Positions 15,052 to 23,757 of a DNA stretch of 64,000 nucleotides are shown piece by piece. The stretch comes from JAEUHO01 sp046350655. Lineage in GTDB: Bacteria; Planctomycetota; PLA2; JAEUHO01. The position numbers and the translations under genes are program-made. The stretch covers positions 682,001-746,000 of the forward strand of contig JAXMAB010000004.1 in assembly GCA_046350655.1 (NCBI GenBank), read 5' to 3'. The notes below the pieces were generated by a model, which did no database searches, had not been told where the DNA came from, and saw nothing but the letters and a program-made list of their open reading frames with translations. The stretch's first letter is position 1, and the number at the start of each line of letters is the position of its first letter.

Positions 15052-17526
15052 GTGCCGCAGGTGCCCGTGGCGCGCGACGCGCCGCTCGTGGGCCGCGAGG
15101 GCGCGCTGAAGGCGTTCGAGCACGCGCTCGAAGAGGCCCGCGGCGGCGCGGGGCGCGTCGTGCTGCTCGAGGGCGAGCCCGGCATCGGGAAGACGCGGGT
15201 GCTCGCGGCGTTCGCCGAGCGCGTGGCGGGGCCCGGCGCGCGCGTGCTCTACGGCGCGATCGGCGACGACGGCAGCCGCGGCGCGCTCGGCGACGCGCTG
15301 GTCCGGCTGCTCGGCGCGGACGGGCTCGAGCACGCGCTCGAGCGGCTCGGCTTCGCGCCGCCGCTCGCGGCGTCGTTCGCGACGTGGCTGCGCCGCGCGA
15401 CCCCGCCGCCCGGCGTCGAGCCGCTGTCGCGCGACGCGGCGCAGGCCGCCTACGTGCGCGCGCTCGGCGCGCTGTCGGCGGACCGGCCCGTCGTCGCGAT
15501 CGTGGACGACCTCCACCGCGGCGGCGCGGAGGCGCTCGGCGTGCTGCAGGGGATCGCGCGGGCGATCGGCGCGACGCGCGCGCTCGTGCTCGCCGCGGCG
15601 CGGCCGGGCCTGCCGGCCGAGGGCGTCGCGGCCCTCGAGGCCACGGGCGTGCTGCGGCGCGTGGGCCTGCCGCGGCTCGGCGCCGAGGGCGTGCGCGACC
15701 TCCTGCGCGCGGCGCTCGGCAGCCGCGCCGTCGCGGACCGGCTCGCGTCGGACGTCGCGGCGCGGTCCGACGGCGTGCCGCTGTTCGCGCTCGAGATCGC
15801 GCGGCAGCTGCGCGAGTCGGGCGCGGTCCGCGTCGGGACCGACGGCGCGCGCACCACCGTCGACCTCTCCCGCGTGCTCGAGGTGCCGCGCGTCGTGCGC
15901 GACGTCGTGCTCGCGCGGCTGCGCGACCTGCGGCGCGAGGAGCGCGACCTGCTCGACGCGGCGGCGGTGCAGGGCGTCGAGTTCGAGGCCGACCTCGCGG
16001 CGCGGGCCATCGACGCGCGGCGCGTCCGCGTGCTGCAGGACCTCGCCGACCTCGAGCGCCGGACGGGGCTCGTCCGCGCGGCGGGCCGGCTCTTCCGCTT
16101 CGACCACCACCAGGTGCGCGCCACGCTGCTCGAGGAGCTGCCCGAGGCCCTGCGCGAGGAGTACCACGCGCTGACCGCCGAGGCCGTGGCCGAGCGCGTC
16201 GGCGCGGGGCCCGACGCCGACGCGGCGGCGGTGGCCGCCCTGCCCATCGAGACCGCGGTCGCGCTCGTGCGGCACGGCGTGCTCGGCGCGCGGCCGCGGC
16301 TCGCGCGGCCGTTCGTCGACCGCGTGCTCACGCACCTCGACGCCGCGGGGCGGCCCGGCGACGCCCTCGAGATCGCGCGGCGCGCCCTCGACGTGCCCGG
16401 GCTCCTCGACGACGCGCAGCGGCAGCACGCGCTGCTCGCGGTCGCGCGCGCCCTCGAGCTGCTCGGCCGGCGCGACGGGATCGACGAGGCGCTGCAGGAG
16501 GCGGTCGCGCTGGCCGACCGCGGCGGCGACCCGGCCGCGCGGTCGCGGGCGCGGGCCATGTGGGGGCGCAGCCTCTGGGTGCGGGGCCGGTTCCCCGAGG
16601 CCACGGCGCCCCTCGAGCACGCCCTCGCGCTCGCGCGCGAGGCGGGCGATGCGGCGGCCGAGGGGTTCGCGCTGCGCGGGCTCGGCCTCCTCGCGACGAA
16701 CACCGGCCGCCTCGACGACGCGGAGACGTACGGCCTCGCCCACCTCGAGATCGCGCGCCGGCTCGGCGACGTGTCGGGCGAGGCGATGGCGCTCGGCAAC
16801 CTCGGCATCGTCGCGGAGAACCGCGGCGAGCGCGAGCTGGCCCGCGAGCGGTACGAGGCGTGCCGCGCGCTCGCCGAGCGCGCGGGCGCGCGGCGCACGG
16901 TCTGCACGACCGTCGGCAACCTCGCGCTCGTGGACCTCGCCGAGGGCCGGTTCGCGGCCGCGGAGGCGGGGTTCCAGCGCTACCTCGCGCTCGCCCACGA
17001 GGTCGCCGAGCGCACCCAGGCCGCGTACGCGCACGTCAACCTCGGCCTGCTGCTCCACCAGATGGGGGCCGAGGAGGAGGCGCGCGCGTCGCTCGAGTCG
17101 TGCCTCGTCGAGTGCGAGGCGACGGGCCAGCGGCGCGTCGAGTCGTACGCGCGCGAGCGGCTCGGCGCCGTCGCCGAGGCCCTCGGCGACCTCGCGACGG
17201 CCCGGGCGTCGCACGAGGCCGCGCTGACGGTCCGCCGCGAGATCCGCTACCCGTCGGGCGTCGCGGCGAGCCTCGTCGCGCTCGCCTCGCTCGACGTGCG
17301 CGAGGGCCACGTGGACGCGGCGCGGCCTCGGCTCGGGCCGCGTTGTCGGTGTGCGCCGAGCACGGACTGCGCGCGGTCGCGGTGGACGCGCTCCTCGTGC
17401 AGGTCGCCGCCTCGCGCGGCGAGGACGCCGAGGCGGTCGCGGCGGCGGTCGCGGCGTTCGAGGCCGACGGGCACCTCCTCGACGCCCACGGCCGCCTCGA
17501 GACGCTCGGCCGGCTGTGGGTGCTGA
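15052..17526 (+). CDS. AAA/STAND-type ATPase with TPR repeats (middle part of the frameshifted kinase gene)
   Basis: As read, 824 residues from a GTG. The ATPase domain starts with PLVGREGAL, then Walker A GEPGIGKT (41-48) and a Walker B-like VVAIVDDLHRGG near residue 150. A winged-helix-like region and about nine tetratricopeptide repeats follow to the end. This is the AfsR/MalT-like STAND layout, in which ATP-driven oligomerisation relays a signal. The last about 60 residues are out of frame (see composite entry), and the genuine C-terminus is at 17654. The GTG at 15052 is almost certainly an internal codon of the longer kinase gene. Confidence 0.75.
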   Translation: MPQVPVARDAPLVGREGALKAFEHALEEARGGAGRVVLLEGEPGIGKTRVLAAFAERVAGPGARVLYGAIGDDGSRGALGDALVRLLGADGLEHALERLGFAPPLAASFATWLRRATPPPGVEPLSRDAAQAAYVRALGALSADRPVVAIVDDLHRGGAEALGVLQGIARAIGATRALVLAAARPGLPAEGVAALEATGVLRRVGLPRLGAEGVRDLLRAALGSRAVADRLASDVAARSDGVPLFALEIARQLRESGAVRVGTDGARTTVDLSRVLEVPRVVRDVVLARLRDLRREERDLLDAAAVQGVEFEADLAARAIDARRVRVLQDLADLERRTGLVRAAGRLFRFDHHQVRATLLEELPEALREEYHALTAEAVAERVGAGPDADAAAVAALPIETAVALVRHGVLGARPRLARPFVDRVLTHLDAAGRPGDALEIARRALDVPGLLDDAQRQHALLAVARALELLGRRDGIDEALQEAVALADRGGDPAARSRARAMWGRSLWVRGRFPEATAPLEHALALAREAGDAAAEGFALRGLGLLATNTGRLDDAETYGLAHLEIARRLGDVSGEAMALGNLGIVAENRGERELARERYEACRALAERAGARRTVCTTVGNLALVDLAEGRFAAAEAGFQRYLALAHEVAERTQAAYAHVNLGLLLHQMGAEEEARASLESCLVECEATGQRRVESYARERLGAVAEALGDLATARASHEAALTVRREIRYPSGVAASLVALASLDVREGHVDAARPRLGPRCRCAPSTDCARSRWTRSSCRSPPRAARTPRRSRRRSRRSRPTGTSSTPTAASRRSAGCGC

Positions 17527-17666
17527 CGCGGCGCGATGCGTACTGGGCCGAGGCGCTCGCGATCAGCGACCGCATCCTCGCGGACGCGCCGCCCGCGCGT
17601 CGCGCCGGCATCGCGGCGCGCGTCGAGGCCCACCGGGTCGTGCGCGGAGCCTGATCGGACCGCCGA

Positions 17667-17735
17667 AGTCCGGCCTCGCGTGCCCCGCGGCGGCCGCGGC
17701 GGCCACCGGGCCTCGCGGTCCCGGGGGCACGATCC
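17667..17735. repeat. Two dispersed palindrome half copies
   Basis: Copies at 17667-17685 (GTCCGGCCTCGCGTGCC) and 17714-17735 (CCGGGCCTCGCGGTCCC) lie right after the TPR stop and before the thiolase promoter, both in the same orientation. Confidence 0.65.
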
Positions 17736-17802
17736 CGCCCCGGCTTCGGGGTCGGTCGGCGGAGACCTAGACTGCCGGTTCCCCACCCCCGGAGCCCCGC
17801 CC

Positions 17803-18984
17803 ATGGCCGAAGCCGTCCTCGTCGCCGCGTGTCGTACGCCCATCGGGAAGTTCCAGGGCAAGCTCGCCTCGTTCAAGGCGCCGGCCCTCGGCGCGATCGC
17901 GATCAAGGAGGCGGTGCGGCGCGCGGGCATCGCGGCGGGCGACGTCGAGGAGGTCATCTTCGGCACCGTCCTGCAGGCGGGCCTCGGGCAGAACCCGGCG
18001 CGGCAGGCGGCGATCGCCGCGGGCATCCCCGTGACCGTCGGCTCCATGACGATCAACAAGGTGTGCGGCTCGGGCCTCAAGGCCGTGGCGCTCGCCGCGC
18101 AGGCGATCAAGGCCGGCGACGCGCACGTGGTCGTCGCGGGCGGCCAGGAGAGCATGACGAACGCGCCGTACCTGCTGCCCGGCGCGCGCGACGGCCTGCG
18201 CCTCGGCCACGGCAAGCTGCTCGACGCGATGGTCCACGACGGCCTGTGGGACGTCTACAACGACTTCCACATGGGCAACACCGGCGACCTCGTCGCCGAG
18301 CGGTTCGCGGTGACGCGCGAGGACCAGGACAAGTTCGCGACCGAGAGCCACCGGCGCGCGGCGGCCGCGCAGGCGTCGGGCGCGTTCAAGGACGAGATCG
18401 TCCCGGTCGAGATCCTCGGCCGCAAGGGCGAGAAGACCGTCGTCGACACCGACGAGGGCGTGCGCGCCGACACGTCGGCCGAGGGCCTCGCGAAGATGAA
18501 GGCCGCCTTCAGCCCGACGGGCACGGTGACGGCCGCGAACGCGAGCCAGATCAGCGACGGCGCCGCGGCGGTCGTCGTGATGAGCGACGTCGAGGCCAAG
18601 AAGCGCGGGCTGAAGCCGCTCGCGCGCATCACCGGCTACGCGGTCGGCGGCGTCGAGCCGAAGTGGGTGATGGCGGCCCCGATCGAGGCCGTGCGCAACC
18701 TCGAGAAGAAGAACGGCATCGCGGTCGGGTCGTACGACCTGATCGAGGTGAACGAGGCGTTCTCGGCCGCGGCGTGCGCCGTCGGCAAGGAGCTCAAGCT
18801 CGACCCCGCGCGCACCAACGTGAACGGCGGCGCGGTCGCGCTCGGCCACCCCATCGGCGCGTCGGGCTGCCGCATCCTCGTGACGCTGCTGTACGGCCTG
18901 ATGGCGCGCGGCGGCAAGCGCGGCCTCGCGACGCTCTGCCTCGGCGGCGGCAACGCGGTCGCCCTCTCGGTCGAGCGCGTCTGA
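17803..18984 (+). CDS. Acetyl-CoA C-acetyltransferase (thiolase)
   Basis: Biosynthetic-type thiolase interconverting two acetyl-CoA and acetoacetyl-CoA. The 393-residue length and the catalytic residues match the family: Cys 88 in NKVCGSGLKA, His 349 in GGAVALGHPIG, Cys 379 in LCLGGGNAVA. Followed 96 bp later by 3-hydroxybutyryl-CoA dehydrogenase, so the pair can run in either direction between acetyl-CoA and hydroxybutyryl-CoA. With SCOT at 43066-44466 this supports ketone-body or storage-polymer turnover. A TAGACT hexamer lies about 28 nt before the ATG, and GGAG lies 8 nt before it. The frame is open far upstream, but homology begins at this ATG. Confidence 0.95.
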   Translation: MAEAVLVAACRTPIGKFQGKLASFKAPALGAIAIKEAVRRAGIAAGDVEEVIFGTVLQAGLGQNPARQAAIAAGIPVTVGSMTINKVCGSGLKAVALAAQAIKAGDAHVVVAGGQESMTNAPYLLPGARDGLRLGHGKLLDAMVHDGLWDVYNDFHMGNTGDLVAERFAVTREDQDKFATESHRRAAAAQASGAFKDEIVPVEILGRKGEKTVVDTDEGVRADTSAEGLAKMKAAFSPTGTVTAANASQISDGAAAVVVMSDVEAKKRGLKPLARITGYAVGGVEPKWVMAAPIEAVRNLEKKNGIAVGSYDLIEVNEAFSAAACAVGKELKLDPARTNVNGGAVALGHPIGASGCRILVTLLYGLMARGGKRGLATLCLGGGNAVALSVERV

Positions 18985-19070
18985 CGCATCCCTCTCGGCG
19001 GCGCCCCGCGCGCAGGTGTCGGTCACCGCGCGGGGGCGCCGCTCCACCACGTCCTCGGTCCGGCGGAAGC

Positions 19071-19076
19071 AGGAGG
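19071..19076 (+). promoter_or_regulatory. Shine-Dalgarno site of the 3-hydroxybutyryl-CoA dehydrogenase gene
   Basis: AGGAGG lies 4 nt before the ATG at 19081 and settles this start. Confidence 0.65.
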
Positions 19077-19080
19077 TCCC

Positions 19081-19938
19081 ATGGCGTTCCAGAAGGTCGG
19101 CGTCGTCGGTGCGGGGCAGATGGGCTCGGGCATCGCGCAGGTGTTCGCCCAAGCGGGCGTCGCCGTGCTGCTCACGGACGCGCGCAAGGAGGCGCTCCCC
19201 GCCGCGAAGAAGGGCATCGAGGGCAGCCTCGGCCGCATGGTGAAGAAGGCGCTGATGACGGAGGAGGCCGCCGCGGCCGCCGTCGCGCGCATCACCACCG
19301 TCGAGCGCCTCGAGGACCTCGCCCCGTGCGACCTCGTCGTCGAGGCGGTCGTCGAGAACGAGGCCGTCAAGGTCGCGGTGTTCCGCACGCTCGACGCCGT
19401 CCTCGCGCCCGCCGCGATCCTCGCGAGCAACACGTCGTCGATCTCCATCACGAAGCTCGCGGCGGCGACGAAGCGGCCCGACCGCTTCGTGGGCATGCAC
19501 TTCATGAACCCGGTGCCGGTCATGAAGCTCGTCGAGCTGATCCGCGGCCTGCAGACCAGCGACGCGACGTTCGCGGCGGTCCGCGACGCGTCGGCCGCGC
19601 TCGGCAAGACGCCCGTCGAGGTCAACGACTTCCCGGGCTTCGTCAGCAACCGCGTGCTGATGCCGATGATCAACGAGGCCATCACCTGCGTCATGGAGGG
19701 CGTCGCGACGCCCGCCGCCGTGGACGAGGTGATGAAGCTCGGCATGAACCACCCGATGGGCCCGCTGGCGCTGGCCGACCTCATCGGCCTCGACACGTGC
19801 CTCGCGATCCTCGAGGTGCTCCACGACGGCCTCGGTGATCCGCGGTACCGGCCCTGCCCGCTGCTCAAGAAGATGGTGGCCGCCGGCTGGTACGGCCGGA
19901 AGTCGGGCCGCGGCTTCTACGAGTACCCCGCGAAGTAA
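19081..19938 (+). CDS. hbd: 3-hydroxybutyryl-CoA dehydrogenase
   Basis: NAD(P)-dependent oxidoreductase acting on acetoacetyl-CoA/3-hydroxybutyryl-CoA. The 285-residue chain has the N-terminal dinucleotide fold GVVGAGQMGSGIAQ (7-20). SNTSSISITKLA carries the conserved Ser/Asn, GMHFMNPVPVMKLVE the catalytic His, and DFPGFVSNRV opens the C-terminal helical domain. The chain ends in GRGFYEYPAK, the usual family ending. It is probably co-transcribed with the thiolase gene. No enoyl-CoA hydratase gene follows, so the pathway's third enzyme must be encoded elsewhere. Confidence 0.95.
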   Translation: MAFQKVGVVGAGQMGSGIAQVFAQAGVAVLLTDARKEALPAAKKGIEGSLGRMVKKALMTEEAAAAAVARITTVERLEDLAPCDLVVEAVVENEAVKVAVFRTLDAVLAPAAILASNTSSISITKLAAATKRPDRFVGMHFMNPVPVMKLVELIRGLQTSDATFAAVRDASAALGKTPVEVNDFPGFVSNRVLMPMINEAITCVMEGVATPAAVDEVMKLGMNHPMGPLALADLIGLDTCLAILEVLHDGLGDPRYRPCPLLKKMVAAGWYGRKSGRGFYEYPAK

Positions 19939-19959
19939 CGCGCGGTCCGCGTCGCGCTC

Positions 19960-20034
19960 CCGCCGGCCGCCGGGCCTCGCGTACCGCCGGCCGCCGGGCC
20001 TCGCGTACCGCGGGGATCGGGCCTCGCGTCCCGT
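19960..20034. repeat. Three dispersed palindrome half copies in tandem
   Basis: A 24-bp unit (19960-19983) is repeated exactly at 19984-20007, and a diverged third copy follows at 20008-20034. All have the same orientation, centred on GGGCCTCGCGT. The cluster occupies the gap between hbd and the VapBC genes. An exact head-to-tail repeat shows that these elements also expand locally. Confidence 0.8.
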
Positions 20035-20118
20035 GGGCCCGGGGTGCGTTCCCGCGCCGCCGGACGCCCTGGGGCCCCGTCCCTGTACCTCGCGCGTAGC
20101 GCTTCCGCCCGGTCGAGG

Positions 20119-20124
20119 TATGCT
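20119..20124 (+). promoter_or_regulatory. Candidate -10 box of the VapBC operon
   Basis: TATGCT ends 8 nt before the ATG at 20133, leaving a leader of 0-2 nt at most. Confidence 0.45.
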
Positions 20125-20132
20125 CCCTCCAT

Positions 20133-20363
20133 ATGAAGCGTACGACCATTATGGTGGACGACGACGCCTTCGCGGAGGCGCTCCGCGCGAGCGGCGAACG
20201 CAGCGCCTCCTCGCTCGTGCGGCGGCTCGTGGCCGACTTCCTGCGCTCGACCCGCGCGCGCAAGGTCCTCGCGTTGCGTGGGAGCGGCGCGTGGTCGGGC
20301 GACCTGGGCGCCATGCGCGACGACCGACCTCGCCGGCGCCGGCGCGCCGGACCGCCTGCATGA
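20133..20363 (+). CDS. VapB-type antitoxin
   Basis: A 76-residue antitoxin with an N-terminal ribbon-helix-helix DNA-binding region (RTTIMVDDDAFAEALRASG) and the C-terminal toxin-binding segment GSGAWSGDLGAMRDDRP, a typical VapB ending. It would repress its own operon as a complex with the toxin. The stop overlaps the toxin ATG. The last about 12 residues are Arg/Pro-rich and unconserved. Confidence 0.82.
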   Translation: MKRTTIMVDDDAFAEALRASGERSASSLVRRLVADFLRSTRARKVLALRGSGAWSGDLGAMRDDRPRRRRRAGPPA

Positions 20364-20755
20364 TCCTCGTGGACTCGTCGGTGTGGGTGCTGTTCTTCCG
20401 CCGCCGGGCGCCCCTCGACCTCGAGGCGGTCGTCCCGATCGACGAGGTCGTGACGTGCCTTCCCGTCGTCCAGGAGGTGCTGCAGGGGATCCGCGACGAG
20501 GCGCCCTTCCGCGTCGCCCGCGAGGCGATGTTCGCGTTGCCCCGCGTCGGCGACCCCCTGACGACCGGGCTCGTGGACGACGCGGTGGGGCTGTACCGGG
20601 CGGCGCGACGCGCCGGGCTGACGATCCGGTCGTCGGTGGACTGCCTGATCGCCGCGTGCGCCCTCGCGGCCGACGTCGAGGTCGTCCATCACGACCGCGA
20701 CTTCGCGGCGCTCGCCCGGGTGTCCGGGCTGCGGCAGCGGGCGATCCACCCGTAG
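20360..20755 (+). CDS. VapC-type PIN-domain ribonuclease toxin
   Basis: A 131-residue PIN nuclease that would cleave RNA, in this family often tRNA or rRNA, when freed from its antitoxin. The acidic quartet is complete: Asp 5 (MILVDSSVW), Glu 39, Asp 94 (SSVDCLIAACAL) and Asp 112/114 (HHDRDF). The ATG overlaps the antitoxin stop (ATGA), the classic toxin-antitoxin arrangement. An inverted repeat follows the stop (20761-20769 with 20799-20807). Confidence 0.87.
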   Translation: MILVDSSVWVLFFRRRAPLDLEAVVPIDEVVTCLPVVQEVLQGIRDEAPFRVAREAMFALPRVGDPLTTGLVDDAVGLYRAARRAGLTIRSSVDCLIAACALAADVEVVHHDRDFAALARVSGLRQRAIHP

Positions 20756-20760
20756 CCGCC

Positions 20761-20807
20761 GGGCGGTTCGGTCGTCGCGGGGGTCGAACCGGGCGCCGGA
20801 ACCGCCC
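20761..20807 (+). terminator. Inverted repeat after vapC, possible terminator without U tract
   Basis: GGGCGGTTC (20761-20769) pairs with GAACCGCCC (20799-20807). The same left arm can alternatively pair with CGAACCG at 20785-20791. No T run follows, so intrinsic termination is uncertain. Confidence 0.35.
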
Positions 20808-20977
20808 GATGCGGCACGCGGGGGGCGGTCGAGGGGGTGATGGGGGGGCCCGGGCGGGGGCGAGGGGGAGGGCGAGTCGGGCGCGCCCGGAGCGGGCACG
20901 GTCCCCGGGTTCCCCTATCCTCCCGGCACGCGCCCCGCCCGCCCCGGGCTCCGGGGGCGCCTTCCCCGAGGACCGCC

Positions 20978-22123
20978 GTGAACTTCGACCTCCCCGAAGA
21001 CATCGTCGCGCTGCGCGACGGCGCCCGTGAGTTCGCCGAGAAGGAGCTGGCGCCCCGCGCGGCCGCGTCCGACGAGGCCGAGACGTTCGTCACCGAGCAG
21101 TGGAAGGCGTGCGGCGAGCAGGGGTGGGCCGGGCTGTCGATCCCGGAGGCCTACGGCGGGGCGGGCCTCGGGTCGGTGGCGACGAGCGTGATGCTGCAGG
21201 AGCTGGCGAGGGCGTGCGCGTCCACGGCGGTCACGATGTCGGTCCACCTCGGGCTCGCGTCGGCGGCGCTGGTGCAGTACGGCAGCGAGGCGCAGAAGCA
21301 GCGGTACCTGCCGCGGCTCGCGAGCGGCGAGTGGCTCGGCGCGTACGCGTTGTCGGAGGCCGGCAGCGGGAGCGACGCGGCGGCGCTGCGGTGCGCGGCC
21401 ACGCCGGACGGCGCGGGCGGGTTCGTGCTCGACGGCACGAAGCTGTGGATCACGAGCGGCGACCAGGCCGACCTGATCGTCGTGTTCGCGCGCACGTCGC
21501 AGGCGTCGAAGAGCAAGGGCATCACGGCGTTCCTCGTCGAGGCGTCGTGGCCGGGCTTCTCCGCGGGCAAGAAGGAGAAGAAGATGGGGATCCGCGGCTC
21601 CTCGACGGTCGAGCTCCGGCTCGACCGCGTGAAGGTGCCGAAGGAGAACGTGCTGGGCGAGGTGGACAAGGGCTTCGGCGTCGCGCTGGGGCTGCTCGAC
21701 GGCGGGCGCATCGGCATCGCGAGCCAGGGCCTCGGCATCGCGCAGGCGTGTTTCGAAGCGTCGGTGAAGTACGCGCAGGAGCGCGAGCAGTTCGGGCAGC
21801 CGATCGCGAGCTTCCAGTCGATCCAGTGGAAGCTGTCGGAGATGGCGCTGCGGATCGACGCGGCGCGGCTGTTGACGTTCCGCGCGGCGTGGCTGAAGGA
21901 CCAGGGGCGGCCGCACACGCGCGAGGCGTCGATGGCGAAGCTCGACGCGTCGCGGTGCGCGGACTTCTGCGCGAAGGAAGCGGTGCAGATCCACGGCGGC
22001 GCCGGGTACACGAAGGAGTTCCCGGTCGAGCGGTACTTCCGCGACGCGCGTATCACCGAGATCTACGAGGGCACGACCGAGATCCAGAACCTCGTGATCG
22101 CCCGGCAGGTGCTGGGGGTGTGA
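20978..22123 (+). CDS. Acyl-CoA dehydrogenase (short/medium-chain type)
   Basis: FAD enzyme that makes the 2,3-trans-enoyl-CoA in beta-oxidation, passing electrons to ETF. The 381-residue chain has the three-domain family layout, with SEAGSGSD in the FAD-binding middle domain and the closing YEGTTEIQNLVIARQVLGV that carries the catalytic Glu and FAD contact. GTG 20978 is used as start because homology begins at NFDLPEDIVALRD; the open frame upstream is GC-rich filler. A TATCCT hexamer lies about 60 nt upstream. The chain length of the substrate cannot be told from sequence. Confidence 0.94.
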   Translation: MNFDLPEDIVALRDGAREFAEKELAPRAAASDEAETFVTEQWKACGEQGWAGLSIPEAYGGAGLGSVATSVMLQELARACASTAVTMSVHLGLASAALVQYGSEAQKQRYLPRLASGEWLGAYALSEAGSGSDAAALRCAATPDGAGGFVLDGTKLWITSGDQADLIVVFARTSQASKSKGITAFLVEASWPGFSAGKKEKKMGIRGSSTVELRLDRVKVPKENVLGEVDKGFGVALGLLDGGRIGIASQGLGIAQACFEASVKYAQEREQFGQPIASFQSIQWKLSEMALRIDAARLLTFRAAWLKDQGRPHTREASMAKLDASRCADFCAKEAVQIHGGAGYTKEFPVERYFRDARITEIYEGTTEIQNLVIARQVLGV

Positions 22124-22167
22124 CGGGGACGACCGGCCCGCGGTAGAGTGTCCGGCCGGGAGGCAGG

Positions 22168-22944
22168 ATGCGCGGCGTGCGGGCAGGGTCACGGCGGGGC
22201 GGGACGACGTGCGCGGGCCGGATCGCGGCGCGCTGCGGTCGCGTCGTCGTCGCGGTGGCGGTCGCCGTCGGCGCGTGCGCGGCGGGCGGGTGCGGCCGGG
22301 GCGAGGACGCCCGCGCCGATGCGTGGGACGACGGCGGCGCGCCGGACGCCGCGGGCGAACTGCGCGTGCTCGCGCCGTCCGGCCGGCTGGCGCCGTCGGC
22401 GTGGGACGTCGACGCATGGGCGGACGGCCGGTCGCTCGGCGGCGCCTCGACGCGTTCGTCGTTCGTCGTCGCCGTCCCGGTGGGCGCGCGCCGCATCGTC
22501 GTCGCCGCGCCGGGCTGCGTGCCCGTCGAGACTCCGCCGGCCGACGACGGGCGTACGATCGTCCGGTTGCGGCCCGGGCCTCGCGTCACGCTGAAGGTCG
22601 TGGGCGTCCCGATGTTCTCGGACCCGCTCACCCGGCTGTTCGTGGTCCTCGAGGCCCGGGGCTCGACGACCTCGGGGCCGCCCGCCCCGGCGCCGCGGTC
22701 GATGGCGGCCACCGCGCTCGTCGACGAACTCGGGTTCTCGTCGGCGGGGGCGCGGGTCCCCGCGGACGGCGTGGTGACGCTGCACGTCCCCGTGGCGGGC
22801 GACTACGCGGTGCAGTGGGCCGTCGACCGGGCGAACCGTCGGGCCGGGTTCCAGGACGGGGTGACCGTCGTCACCGTCCCGGCGGACGGGCGGACGGACC
22901 CGGTCGAGGTCCGGGTTCCGCCGGCGGTTGGAGCGTTCAAATGA
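22168..22944 (+). CDS. Predicted lipoprotein of unknown function
   Basis: A 258-residue protein with an Arg-rich start, a hydrophobic stretch (about 25-38) and a possible lipobox around ACAAGGC. The exported part is beta-rich, with an Asp/Gly-bounded strand pattern like carboxypeptidase-regulatory or invasin-type sandwiches. It ends in VPADGRTDPVEVRVPPAV, which recalls the VPADRDVTGL endings of the exterior proteins at 37521-42850. TAGAGT (about 26 nt upstream) and GGGAGG before the ATG support the start. Its stop overlaps the next start (ATGA). A palindrome copy at 22570-22590 encodes RPGPRVT. Confidence 0.6.
   Translation: MRGVRAGSRRGGTTCAGRIAARCGRVVVAVAVAVGACAAGGCGRGEDARADAWDDGGAPDAAGELRVLAPSGRLAPSAWDVDAWADGRSLGGASTRSSFVVAVPVGARRIVVAAPGCVPVETPPADDGRTIVRLRPGPRVTLKVVGVPMFSDPLTRLFVVLEARGSTTSGPPAPAPRSMAATALVDELGFSSAGARVPADGVVTLHVPVAGDYAVQWAVDRANRRAGFQDGVTVVTVPADGRTDPVEVRVPPAVGAFK
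22570..22590 (+). repeat. Intragenic copy of the dispersed palindrome
   Basis: CGGCCCGGGCCTCGCGTCAC is read in frame as RPGPRVT in the predicted lipoprotein. Confidence 0.5.
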
Positions 22945-23708
22945 CCGGTCGCGCGTCGCCGGGCCGGGGCTGGATCGTCTCGTTCGCCGCGCTCGCGGTG
23001 GCCGGCGGATGCATGGCCGGGTGCGGGCACGAGGCCGCGCCGCCGCTCGAACTCGCATTCACCCCGCCCAGCGGCCGACCGTTCGTGGGCAGCATCGTCC
23101 ACTCGCTGCCGCCCGCGGAGAGACTCATCGCCCGGGACCGCGAATCGGGGCGCGTCCGGTCGCTTGGGGCGGGGATGTTCCTCTGGCAGACACGACCTCG
23201 GCGTTCCGAGGACGTCGAACTCTGGGTCGCGGGGTGTCGGCCGGAGCGTGTCCCCTGGCCGCCCGCGGCCCCCGTGCGCCTCCGCGCGGGCATCCCCGTG
23301 CGGCTGCGGCTGATCCTCGCCGGCGGCGGCCCCGCCTCGCCGTACACCGTGGCCCTCACGCCGACCTGGGCGGGACCCGGGGACACGCCGGAGGCTCCGC
23401 ATCTCACCGAGGTCCTCGGCGCGGCCCCGACGGGCTGGCTCGACGCGGCGTCCCCGTGGGACTTCGTCCAACCCGAGATCGCGTTCGACGCGGAGCACCC
23501 GATCGCGGAGGTGACCTTTTCGCGGCCGGGCCCGCACCGGGTCCGCTACTCCGTCTACGTGTCGAGGGGGCGGGGCGTGACGTCCGGGATCACCCCGCCC
23601 GACCCGGGCGTCGTCATCGACGTGAAGGACGCGACGGACCCGCAGACCATCGACGTCACCCTCGATGGCGCGGAGCTCCGCGACCTCGCGGAGTCGATGG
23701 GGGGCTGA
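22941..23708 (+). CDS. Predicted lipoprotein, probably partner of the upstream lipoprotein
   Basis: A 255-residue exported protein with an N-terminal helix and a lipobox-like VAGGCMAGC. The body is Pro/beta-strand rich, with no recognised catalytic motif. Its ATG overlaps the stop of the preceding lipoprotein gene, so the two are translated together and may be secreted as a pair. The ending (GVVIDVKDATDPQTIDVTLD) has the same strand pattern as its neighbour. Codon use is less GC-biased than in the enzyme genes around it, as in other exterior proteins of this window. Confidence 0.65.
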   Translation: MTGRASPGRGWIVSFAALAVAGGCMAGCGHEAAPPLELAFTPPSGRPFVGSIVHSLPPAERLIARDRESGRVRSLGAGMFLWQTRPRRSEDVELWVAGCRPERVPWPPAAPVRLRAGIPVRLRLILAGGGPASPYTVALTPTWAGPGDTPEAPHLTEVLGAAPTGWLDAASPWDFVQPEIAFDAEHPIAEVTFSRPGPHRVRYSVYVSRGRGVTSGITPPDPGVVIDVKDATDPQTIDVTLDGAELRDLAESMGG

Positions 23709-23745
23709 ACGACTGCGGAGGGCGGCGGCCGTCGGCCCCCCGACG

Positions 23746-23751
23746 TACGCT
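23746..23751 (+). promoter_or_regulatory. Candidate -10 box of a leaderless meaB transcript
   Basis: TACGCT followed by CGGCCC and the GTG at 23758. The same layout (hexamer, CGGCCC, GTG) occurs before the M28 homologue at 33825. Confidence 0.55.
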
Positions 23752-23757
23752 CGGCCC

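Larger units (their letters stand above)
14166..17654 (+). pseudogene. Composite reading: one kinase-AAA-TPR gene split by three one-base losses
   Basis: Joining three frames gives one 1163-residue protein collinear with the intact paralogue at 30124-33792. Break 1 lies at the G run 14969-14972, after which EVVEILTEGE is read. Break 2 lies at the G run 15004-15007, after which the restored text reads AWWRARAA, matching PWWAERRR in the paralogue. Break 3 lies near 17324, after which ASARAALSVCAEHGL and about 107 further residues of TPR sequence continue to 17654. Each break needs one extra base. No other damage is visible: kinase and Walker residues are intact. Sequence error is therefore more likely than gene decay, but a true pseudogene cannot be excluded. 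Confidence 0.7.

Noticed and set aside
15052..17526. An independent AAA-TPR regulator gene starting at 15052
   Set aside because: The paralogue at 30124 shows this region to be the middle of a kinase-AAA-TPR protein; the GTG at 15052 is an internal codon.
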